Of a stretch of 64,000 nucleotides of DNA, positions 10,119-18,497 are shown in pieces. Position numbers and translations under genes: made by a program. Source of the stretch: Porodaedalea pini. Taxonomy: Eukaryota > Basidiomycota > Agaricomycetes > Hymenochaetales > Hymenochaetaceae. The notes beneath the pieces are model-generated. The model was not told the DNA's origin. It did no database searches and worked only from the letters and a program-made list of their open reading frames with translations. Within the stretch, counting starts at the first letter, position 1. Every line of letters starts with the position of its first letter. The stretch spans positions 1-64,000 of the forward strand of contig NBAY01000073.1 in the NCBI GenBank assembly GCA_002794775.1, given 5' to 3'.

Positions 10119-11198
10119 ATGTCAACAGAAGGTTTCAGCCAACAGCAAATGGCGCAGATTGCGGCCATCGTTGCAAATGCCTTCGCCCATCAGGCGAACA
10201 ACGCCCCAGCACCGGTCGCGGCCGCTAACCCCCCGACCCCCAACATAGATGTCGCCCGACCACGAGAATTCACTGGTGGTGACGATTACCTCGACTTCAG
10301 ACGTGAAGTCCTCCTTTTTGTATCCGCAAATCCAAGTCAATACCCTACGTCAGAGAGTAAGATTTATGTAGCTCTCTCCTACCTGAAGGGTGGTAATGCG
10401 GCAACGTGGGCGCAGAACTACGTCGAGGAGTCAACAACGTCGGGGATCGTCACCTTCACCGACAGCTGGGAAAGATTCCAGGAATGACTCGACGCCTCGT
10501 TCGATGACCCGAATCGCAAGGAGAAAGCGCTGAAGGATTTCTGAGATAAGGTTCAGAAGGACCTAACCGCGGACGAGTTCTTCCAGAAGTTCGACGTGAT
10601 AATTAAGCGCGCCGAGTTGAAAGACGACAGCGTCATCTGCGATCGCCTCAAGCGGGCGATGAACATCGAGGTGGTCCGTGGAGTGCTAAGGTCGACGCCA
10701 GTCCCAACGAAATACGAGGATTGGAAGAATAAGGCGATTGAAATAGACCGCGGCGAACAGCAGATTCGCGCTATCCAACAAGGACGCGCCTTTCTTCCCC
10801 TTCCTCACCTACCACAACAAGCGCCCCCAGCTCGCCGTCAGGTAGCGGCCCCTCACGTCGACAGACGCGATGCGACCGGCGTCACCTTTGGAGGCGCTGG
10901 TCAACCGATGGACGTCTCGATGAACGAGGCACAACGACGACGTGCGTGCTGGATCTGTGGTGGGCTGGGCCACTTTAAAGACAAGTGCCCACAGGCGAAA
11001 CCGATCATCCAGCGCATGCTGGAACTGATGGCGCCAGGCGAACGTCGTGTCCTCACCGACGAGCTCGGAGCGATGAAGGAGTCGGCCTTCGAGGAAGTCG
11101 TAGACACTCGGAGGTCGACGGTGGAGGACTATGTGGAGGAAGAAGGCGATAACGAAGAGGTCGTTGACTCGCAGGGTTTTGCGAATGGTCAGGCGTAG
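10119..11198 (+). pseudogene. gag: Copy 3 gag with two in-frame stop codons
   Basis: Homologous to the 360-residue Gag of copy 1, with the capsid-like domain in the first half, a basic linker and a CCHC zinc knuckle around 10950-10995. It is interrupted by TGA at 10485-10487 and TGA at 10542-10544. In copy 1 these codons are CGA and CGG, so both first-position changes are C-to-T at a CpG. As in copy 1, a conserved open region continues upstream of the first AUG to about 9760. The gag stop is TAG 11196-11198 and pol overlaps it in the -1 frame. Without suppression the element cannot make Gag or Gag-Pol. Confidence 0.9.
11174..11180 (+). promoter_or_regulatory. Slippery heptamer G GGT TTT at gag-pol overlap
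   Basis: In the gag frame the codons are CAG GGT TTT, fitting X XXY YYZ. A -1 slip here enters a frame that is open for 52 codons and continues in phase into pol at 11330. No AUG occurs in that stretch, so pol probably depends on this site. The heptamer is followed by 15 nt and then the gag stop. A downstream pseudoknot was not evaluated. Confidence 0.72.
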
Positions 11199-11329
11199 CC
11201 ATCGGGGCGACTGACCGAGAAGAACAAGAGACTTCGAATCCGGATCCGCTAAAATATAACCAACCGTTTGTACAATACGTAGATGCGAACAACGTCGATG
11301 GTTTTCCCGATTACGAAGTCTCCACCGGT

Positions 11330-14300
11330 GTGAACAAGAATGAAGAGTACGAACAACTGTTCATGAGAGGAACTGGCGGACGCCAGCTGGACCTTCTCCT
11401 GACCGTCGAGCATGAAATAGCTGGTGAGGCGAGAGAGGTAGATGCGCACGCCCTTGTGGATTTGGGATGCACGGGATCCTGCATCGACGTCAGGTTCGTC
11501 GAGAGGTACGGGTTGGAAACGAAACGCTACATTCGACCCCTCGCGGTGCTGAACGCCGATGGCATGCACAATGAGGCCGGATTGATCGAGGAGTACGTTG
11601 ACGTCGAACTCATGATCGGCCGTCATCGGGAGAAGATCGTCCTCGCAGTAACGTCCCTAGCGTCATCAAACATCTTCCTGGGGTACGACTGGCTTCGACG
11701 TCACAATCCGGAGGTCGACTGGAAAACGGGCTCGATCGAATTCACCCGCTGTCCAGAAGAATGCGTGATCGAGAGGGAGACGGTGGAGGACCTAGGCGAG
11801 GTGAAGAAGGTGGTGGAACAGATGAGGAGGGTGAGTGAGATGCGAATGGACAAGACGTCCTGGCCCGCATACCTCAACGACTACGCCGACGTTTTCAGCG
11901 AAAAAGGTTTCGAGAAGCTGCCGGAACACCGACCCTGGGACCATGTCATCGACTTGAAGCCCGACTTCAAACCGAGCGACTGTAAGATCTACCCGCTCAC
12001 GCCGACTGAGCAACAGTCACTCAAGGACTTCCTTGATGAAAACCTAAAGTCGGGTCGCATTCGACGGTCGATATCGCCCATGGCGTCGCCCTTCTTCTTC
12101 ATTAAGAAGGCCGACAAATCGCTACGCCCGATCCAGGATTACCGTAAGCTCAATGACGGTACAATCAAGAACAAGTATCCCCTCCCTCTCATTGACGAAC
12201 TCGTCGACAAGGTCAAGAAAGCAAAATACATCACTAAGCTTGACCTTCGCTGGGGGTACTACAATATCCGGATCCGCGAGGGTGACGAATGGAAAGCAGC
12301 GTTTCGCACGAACATGGGCCTCTTCGAACCGACGGTCATGTTTTTTGGCCTTTGCAACGCGCCGGCCACGTTCCAGGCCTTTGTCAACCACATCTTTAAG
12401 GACCTAATCTACGCGAACCTGATCATCGTATACCTCGACGACATCCTGATCCTCTCGGAAACCATTGAGGAGCATATCGACACGTCAAGGCGCGTACTCC
12501 AGATCCTCCGAGAGAATGGCCTGTACCTGAAACCGGAGAAGTGCGAGTTTGACGCCAAGGTCGTCAAATACCTCGGCCACATCATCGGCAATGGAGAAAT
12601 CAGGGCTGACCCGGCAAAGACGGAGGCGATTGCGAACTGGCCAATCCCACGGAACCTCAAGGAGCTGCAACAGTTCCTCGGCATGGGAAACTGCCTGAGA
12701 CGGTTTATTAAGGACTACAGCAAGGTGGTCCAACTGTTGACGTCGTTAACGGGCAAGAAGGACTGGGTATGGGAGACCGAACAGCAGGAAGCGTTCGAGG
12801 AGCTGAGACGACGTCTCTGCTCACCTCCAGTCCTAGCCATCGCCAATGACGAGGGCCCTTTCCGCGTAGAAGCGGACTCGTCGAACTTTGCGCTCGGTGG
12901 TGTGTTGTTGCAGAAGCAGGAAGGGAAGTGGAGGGTGATCGCCTACAGGTCAGAGGCACTTGAACCGGCGGAACGAAACTACGAGATCTACGACAAGGAG
13001 ATGCTCGCGATCGTTTCGGCGCTCAAGGAGTGGCGGCAATACCTCCTTGGCGCTCGCCACAAAATTGAAATCTGGTCCGACCACGCCAACCTCACCTACT
13101 TCAGGTCAGCGCAGAAGCTGAGCTATCGTCAAGCTCGCTGGCGAACCGAACTCGAGGAATTCGACTTCCACCTCGAACACAAGTCGGGGAAGACAATGGG
13201 CAAGGCCGACTTGCTGTCACGCAAGGCGGGCTATGATCAGGGCAAGGATGACAATGACGGCGTCGTATTCATCAAGGAGAAATGGCTGAACCGTGGGGTG
13301 GTAAGGACGTCGCGTGATGAAATGTTGGAACGAGTGGGTGAGGCGCAGAGAGCGCAAGACGAGTCGGAGAGGCCGACGAATATGGTGAAGGTCGACGGGT
13401 TGTGGCGGATGAAAGGCAAGGTGTACGTGCCGTCGACGGTGAAGGAAGCGGTATTGCAGGAGTACCACGACTCGATCCTGGCAGGACATCCTGGATCGTC
13501 GAAGACGGTCGAACTGGTACGTCGAGACTTCTGGTGGGCGTCAATGTTCTCCGATGTCCGAACATACGTCCGAGGATGCAACCGTTGCCAACGGACAAAA
13601 GCCTTAAGAACGTCGAGGTCGAGACCGCTTCATCCTAACGCGATCCCTGAAGGTCCCTGGGAGATCGTCACGGTTGACCTAATCGGAGAACTCCCGGACT
13701 CTAAGGGACACAATGCAATCTGCGTCTTCGTGGACAGATTCTCGAAACAGATGCATGCCATCCCGACGACGACGAAACTGTCAGCGGAAGGCATGGCTCA
13801 GTTATACCGAGACCACGTCTTCCGCCTCCATGGCCTACCGAAGAAGATCATCCACGACCGAGGCACACAGTTCGATGCGTCGATGATGAAGGAGCTATAC
13901 AAACTCCTACACATCGAAGGCAACCCGTCAACGGCATACCACCCACAAACGGACGGTCAGACGGAACGCGTCAATCAAGAGCTCGAACAGTACCTCCGGC
14001 TCTTCGTCAATCATCGGCAATCGGACTGGAAGGACTGGCTCCCCCTCGCAGAGTTCGCCTACAACAACCGCGAACATTCAGCGACAAGGATGTCACCCTT
14101 CTACGCAAACACCGGACGTCACCCTATGAGCTTCGACACCGTACGAACTTCCTCTGCCAACATGTCGGCGGAAGAATTCGCCAAGCACATCAAGGAGACT
14201 CATTGCGTTGCTAAGGACAATCTAGTCAAGGCAGCAGAGGACATGAAGCGCTACCATGACCGGACAGCAGGAGCTTCGGTGGAGTACAAGGCTGGAGACA

Positions 14301-14824
14301 AAGTCTTCCTTGACGGGCGAAACATCAGTACGGACTCGCCGACGAAGAAACTCGCAGACAAATGGTACGGCCCCTTTGACATCGTCGACAAGGTAGGAGC
14401 GAGCGCGTACAAGCTCAAACTCCCGAAGCGATGGAAAAAGGTCCACCCTGTCTTCAACGAAGCCCTGTTGAAACCCGCCGTCGAACCGTCCTTTGAAAGC
14501 CAGAAGCAACCGCCGCCGCCGCCGCCAGACATCATCGACAACGAGGAGGAATACGAACTCGAGGAAGTCTTAGACTCACGTCTGCACCGAGGGAAACTAC
14601 AGTACCTTGTCAAGTGGGTCGGCTACAATGAACCTACTTGGCAGCCTGAGACGGACTTCGGCGAGAACGCGAAGGAGGCAATCGCTGAGTTCTACCTCAA
14701 ACATCCCGGTGCACCTCGGAAACTCGACATCCCTCGTCAACGACTCCGTCCGCTCTTCATCGACACCGAGCCTGACGACCGCGATCATGGTTGGTCGGGA
14801 CGCCCAACCTTGAAGGGGGGGTAA
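11330..14824 (+). CDS. pol: Copy 3 Pol polyprotein with chromodomain
   Basis: Uninterrupted frame of 1,164 codons. Domains in order: aspartic protease with D44-L45-G46 (expected D-S/T-G), reverse transcriptase with Y-L-D-D at about 368-371, RNase H (V-E-A-D-S-S and later W-S-D-H), HHCC zinc-binding integrase N-terminus (C-N-R-C), DDE integrase core (V-D-L, H-D-R-G, T-E-R-V-N) and a C-terminal chromodomain (about 1070-1135, with L-V-K-W-V-G-Y). 11330 is a GTG. The frame is open back to 11174 without an AUG, so Pol is most likely made by -1 frameshifting from gag; the first internal AUG is at 11363. The Ser-to-Leu protease change (TCG to TTG at 11462-11464) should abolish maturation. The stop is three bases before the 3' LTR. 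Confidence 0.95.
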   Translation: MNKNEEYEQLFMRGTGGRQLDLLLTVEHEIAGEAREVDAHALVDLGCTGSCIDVRFVERYGLETKRYIRPLAVLNADGMHNEAGLIEEYVDVELMIGRHREKIVLAVTSLASSNIFLGYDWLRRHNPEVDWKTGSIEFTRCPEECVIERETVEDLGEVKKVVEQMRRVSEMRMDKTSWPAYLNDYADVFSEKGFEKLPEHRPWDHVIDLKPDFKPSDCKIYPLTPTEQQSLKDFLDENLKSGRIRRSISPMASPFFFIKKADKSLRPIQDYRKLNDGTIKNKYPLPLIDELVDKVKKAKYITKLDLRWGYYNIRIREGDEWKAAFRTNMGLFEPTVMFFGLCNAPATFQAFVNHIFKDLIYANLIIVYLDDILILSETIEEHIDTSRRVLQILRENGLYLKPEKCEFDAKVVKYLGHIIGNGEIRADPAKTEAIANWPIPRNLKELQQFLGMGNCLRRFIKDYSKVVQLLTSLTGKKDWVWETEQQEAFEELRRRLCSPPVLAIANDEGPFRVEADSSNFALGGVLLQKQEGKWRVIAYRSEALEPAERNYEIYDKEMLAIVSALKEWRQYLLGARHKIEIWSDHANLTYFRSAQKLSYRQARWRTELEEFDFHLEHKSGKTMGKADLLSRKAGYDQGKDDNDGVVFIKEKWLNRGVVRTSRDEMLERVGEAQRAQDESERPTNMVKVDGLWRMKGKVYVPSTVKEAVLQEYHDSILAGHPGSSKTVELVRRDFWWASMFSDVRTYVRGCNRCQRTKALRTSRSRPLHPNAIPEGPWEIVTVDLIGELPDSKGHNAICVFVDRFSKQMHAIPTTTKLSAEGMAQLYRDHVFRLHGLPKKIIHDRGTQFDASMMKELYKLLHIEGNPSTAYHPQTDGQTERVNQELEQYLRLFVNHRQSDWKDWLPLAEFAYNNREHSATRMSPFYANTGRHPMSFDTVRTSSANMSAEEFAKHIKETHCVAKDNLVKAAEDMKRYHDRTAGASVEYKAGDKVFLDGRNISTDSPTKKLADKWYGPFDIVDKVGASAYKLKLPKRWKKVHPVFNEALLKPAVEPSFESQKQPPPPPPDIIDNEEEYELEEVLDSRLHRGKLQYLVKWVGYNEPTWQPETDFGENAKEAIAEFYLKHPGAPRKLDIPRQRLRPLFIDTEPDDRDHGWSGRPTLKGG
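14812..14821 (+). other. Polypurine tract of copy 3
   Basis: GAAGGGGGGG lies just upstream of the 3' LTR, separated by the TAA stop codon of pol. It is the expected primer for plus-strand DNA synthesis. Confidence 0.85.
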
Positions 14825-15237
14825 TGTTAGAACCTGAACTTTCACCTTTTCCTTTATTTTCCCTTTTACCATTTCCTTTATTATATTCGTCCTTTTCATT
14901 ATATTTACCCATCTTACACAATCATTCCCACACTACCTTCATTCGTTCCATTCTCACTCGTTATGTAATGTTAGGTAATATAGTCTCACGGTCGTCGCTA
15001 TATAAGGTCTCAGGAATCGCATGAACTCCTTGTTCTGCTTTTCCTCTTACCTCCGCGACGACCTAGGTGAGACTCGTCCCCCTTGTATTAGTTTAGACTT
15101 GTATTAATCCTCTTACCTCCGCGACGACCTAGCCTGAGTAAGCGTGTCCCGAGTCTACGCTCGAGTATAGCACGTCCCAGACGACAGTCAGCCGAGGCCT
15201 GCCCAGTCCGAGTCATCTCCCGGGCTCCCGCCTAACA
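14825..15237 (+). repeat. 3' LTR of copy 3
   Basis: A 413-bp LTR with TGTTAG/CTAACA ends, followed by the GTGAG target duplication. It differs from the 5' LTR mainly in U5 (last 65 bp). Confidence 0.95.
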
Positions 15238-15411
15238 GTGAGACTGCGTCCCCCTCCTGTAGTAGAGTACATTGTATTAATCCTCTTACCTCTGTGATGA
15301 CCTAGCCTGAGTACAGCGTGTCCCGAGTCTCCACTCGAGTATAGCACATCCCAGACAACAGTCAGCCGAGGCCTGCCCAGTCTGAGTCGTCTCCCGGACT
15401 CCCGCCTAACA
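15238..15411 (+). repeat. Solo LTR, right part
   Basis: This is the continuation of the LTR begun at 8721, after copy 3. The first five bases are the duplicated GTGAG. It ends CTAACA at 15411, and the second copy of the ACATC target duplication follows at 15412-15416. Confidence 0.9.
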
Positions 15412-15668
15412 ACATCCTCCCTTCCCCCAGCATCGGTAGTTTCATAGCCCTGACTGCGACCTTCTTTTGAGTCCTTGGATCACCATCAACAATTCTGTCC
15501 CAGAGCTTTCAGGATCAATTCAAACAAACAGTCAGTTTATGTCACCTTGATAGATTGTGTACTTCCACATACTGTACCAAAGACTCCTTCTCCAAGCTCA
15601 TCAAACTTACTGACATCTGAGTAGACGTAGTTCACATTGCTTTCAACCCGCTGGACCATGTATGGCAT

Positions 15669-16822
15669 TTTGGCTCAAGTAGTAGCTTGGTTCAGATGCT
15701 TCGACCAATAGAAGAGATGGGTATTGCGAAGATTCCTGGCTAATTGGTACCTTCAGCCACCTTATAATTTCATGTAGGAGAGTGAGAGTCCTACATAGCA
15801 GTATGCACTGTGCACATTAACCAGTGCTCGGCGTACCTGGGCGGTATAGTGGTTGTACCCTGATACCACTTTGCATTGATCTTGAACTGAGAATTCGACC
15901 TTGCACTGGCATAATGTTGCCACAAAATTCCAAAAAAAAAAAAAAAAAAGAAATTAGACTTTGTACCGTTGGCGAAGTATGAAATGCCAACTTCACACTG
16001 TTGTCTGAGTATCGTCAGTCTACCGCCTCCGTCATGGTGAGAGTCAAAGTCAGTGAGCTGATGTCGGCCGGCAGTGACAGTCAGCTCGACGGCATGATTA
16101 TATAACGAAACGCGACAGGATAATTCTACCATTCTCTTTAATTTGTTACAGAGATACAGAATAGTTCACGCGAGTTCCGAGATCCCCTTTCAAGAGAGCA
16201 AAGAGGATGGCTGGTTGTCAGCGAAACCACGTGCGTTCCAGGCACCTTATGCTTTGCCTAATGTCCCAAACGAAGCCCCAGAACAGCAGGCCTAAAGGTA
16301 ATCAACATGCACTTCGCGGAGATCCATTTGCAGAAGATCAATTGTGATGTCATGATGCATGGGCATTGCGTCGTTAGTACATACAGGACAGCGTAAGTAC
16401 GCCCTTTTTTTACATGCATGAAGGAGATGGAGCAATGAGAGAAAACAAAAGGCGAAAGCAAGTAAAACACGCGAGAATGACGAATAAATCAATGATGAAC
16501 CGATGTAGAATAGGGTAGTTGTTTAATGTGTATGATGTAAAGGAGATAGGATAGGTGAGGCTGTGGAAGGAATGGCTTGGCGCAAAGACGAAAGGGAAGC
16601 AAATAAAAACACGCCGAAACCCCAGAATAGTATGTGCAGCTCTCCGCCGTCGTGACGAGGCCCGAATCCGTCCAAAGAGACATCTGTGAAGCATAGTAAG
16701 TACTTTTCGGAGAAGAAAAAAATATCTCGGACTTACGAGAAAGGAAGCATTGAATATACCAATAAACATATTGCACATAAACAGGTCGAAATTTGCCCAG
16801 CGTATCATAATTGAGCTGTAAA
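15669..16822. other. Intergenic, no gene seen
   Basis: This is the region upstream of the disrupted kinase-like gene and downstream of the 16823-17401 gene. It contains an 18-bp poly-A run near 15931-15949 and otherwise only short frames with poor coding character. Confidence 0.6.
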
Positions 16823-17401
16823 TCAAGTAGAGCCGCCAACGATAGCATTTCTGTCGCCTTCATCCTCGATGACGGACATGAATCTCACGGCCTTTCGTGG
16901 CGTTCCAAACTCGCTTTCGCTACTGTTCAGACTCGCGACTGAGCCTGTCGACGACTTCATTCCGCGACCGAGGAACTTGTCTAACCGCGATCTTCCGGTA
17001 CCCCCAGAAAGTGCCAACGAAATACGGCTGAACGTCGAACGCGGTGTTGACAGGATAGATGATGCACTCGCGGAGGGGGACGCCGAGCGGCTCGGGTTGG
17101 CCTTTTTCAACGAAGAGCGTAGCGGTGTCGCCACGCGCGTCGAAGACGACGCTGTAAGAGGTCGAGACGGCGATGGTGAGACCGATGCCCGACCCCGTGC
17201 GTGAGCGTGTGCGGCGCTGCGCGCACCTTGCTCGCTGCCCAGGAGATGGGCATGTGTCGGCCCGAGGTGCGGCGTACGTGAAGTATGAAGACCCATCGCA
17301 ATTTGTGCGATAGAAGGCGGCTGCGCAGTACGGGCGGGTGACGCTGCGCGTGATGGAGCTCGACTCACAGAAGTCGACCGTTCTTCGGGTGTAGAGAACA
17401 T
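16823..17401 (-). CDS. Hypothetical Ser/Pro/Arg-rich protein
   Basis: 192 residues if started at the Met at 17401. The frame is open further upstream to 17467, but the bases just before 17401 look like an intron acceptor (TTTAAGCAG), so a 5' UTR intron is likely. The N-terminal half is rich in Ser, Ala and Pro with an S-I-A-Q-I-A-M-G-L-H-T-S-R-T-P-H segment. The C-terminal half has basic/Ser patches, S-L-K-K and G-T-P-R-K-A-V-R-F-M, which resemble phosphorylation or docking motifs. It has no recognised domain, signal peptide or membrane segment. Function unknown; low complexity and compact size suggest a disordered regulatory or cell-cycle-type protein, but this is speculation. Confidence 0.6.
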   Translation of the reverse strand: MFSTPEERSTSVSRAPSRAASPARTAQPPSIAQIAMGLHTSRTPHLGPTHAHLLGSEQGARSAAHAHARGRASVSPSPSRPLTASSSTRVATPLRSSLKKANPSRSASPSASASSILSTPRSTFSRISLALSGGTGRSRLDKFLGRGMKSSTGSVASLNSSESEFGTPRKAVRFMSVIEDEGDRNAIVGGST

Positions 17402-18497
17402 GCCGCGTCCCTGCTTAAACGTAAACACAGTTAGAAAAGCAGGCAGAGACAAGAGAGAGATACACAACGAACCGAAGTGCCCTTTATTGTCTTTCTGTGG
17501 CTATAACTGTTTGAGCGGCGCATCGCGGCTAAGAGTTTCGTCGTCTTCCGCGTTCCGAGACCTCCAGTATTCAGTGGGGCAGGCTGTACGGATTCGTCCG
17601 CAGCAGCCAGTGCGCGACTCGTAGGGACAGCACTCAGAGAACGTGAGCTCCTATGTAACAGGGGTATAGGGAGCACAATGAGAGGGAGCTGTGACCGCTC
17701 AACGCGAGCTCGTGAGCGGTCGCCGGAGCTGGAGCGGCACACCACACCAACACATGAGGTTGAAATTGAAGTATGCACGCCACCGCTGTCCACGCCCAGG
17801 CCCACATCGTCCTGCTTGTGCTGTCTTGGATGCTGCGGACGATGGGGCAGCATGGCGATGACGAGGTCGCGCGAGACGTTTTGGACAACGAGCAAGACAC
17901 GTTGAGGGAAGTGAGCTTGAATCGAAGCACACGATCTAAATTTCGCGTATCACGTGGTATTTCATGACAAGTCCGGCCTACCCTGAGTACCCGTGCAAGC
18001 ACCAGCATTTCGGCCAACCGTGACATAAATTCATATTATGCAGAAAAAAAGTTTACGCTGATACAAAAAATGGAGAGAGGGAACCAATGAAGGACAAGGA
18101 TTCAACGACCTGAGTCTGGAATGTGACGTCGAACTTTCGCACTGCTCAGTGAGTCAGTGACGCTTGTGAAAATCCGCTTCAGAATCCGCAGTTCGCTACG
18201 TATATATCGTGAAAAGCCATACATGAATGGGCGCTTCCAGCTTGGAAAGACCAATTGAATAATTTGCATACCAAAAGTTTAATATTCAAATCTGTATAAC
18301 ATCTTACAGCTCAACGTGCGAATCCGAGCCGCTACACGACAACGACTGGCAAGATCACAATACTGAATCACAGTTATATCAGCTTTTCAATACAGCCTAT
18401 GAGATGTAATACTCCAGAAGAAGTAGAGGAGATAAGTAAGAATGTCCTAGTATCACCACCAAGCCCTGATAATGTGAATATAAACACTAAAAACACT
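17402..18497. other. Intergenic, no supported gene
   Basis: This is the upstream region of the hypothetical gene and the downstream region of xylulose kinase. Several short overlapping frames occur on both strands, but none shows conserved motifs or consistent splice structure. A short upstream exon of the 17401 gene cannot be excluded. Confidence 0.5.

Larger units (their letters stand above)
8996..15237 (+). mobile_element. Ty3/gypsy chromovirus copy 3, both LTRs present
   Basis: A 6,242-bp element with 413-bp LTRs (8996-9408, 14825-15237), GTGAG target duplication on both sides (8991-8995, 15238-15242), self-complementary primer site (9410-9420), polypurine tract (14812-14821), gag and a complete pol ending in a chromodomain. 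The order protease, RT, RNase H, integrase, chromodomain puts it in the chromovirus branch of Ty3/gypsy. It is probably no longer autonomous, because gag has two stop codons and the protease active site is changed from D-S-G to D-L-G. Confidence 0.95.
8548..15668 (-). pseudogene. Protein-kinase-like gene split by retrotransposons
   Basis: Minus-strand pieces assemble into a protein-kinase N-lobe. Exon 1 (15668-15546) starts with Met and holds the glycine-rich loop L-G-E-G-V-F-G-T-V. Exon 2 (15463-15412) has a V-A-V-R-A-M-K segment. After the LTR nest, exon 3 (8720-8655) has an alpha-C-like E-K-E-V...H-H-P-H-E-N-I. Exon 4 (8590-8548) has I-R-L-L-E-T-F, as in kinase strand beta-4. Intron edges at 15545/15464 and 8654/8591 are canonical. 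Arg stands where the VAIK-type lysine is expected, and joining exons 2 and 3 needs a one-base shift. The gene ends at the copy 2 LTR, so the rest of the kinase would lie outside the window. Loss of function is certain. Confidence 0.72.
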
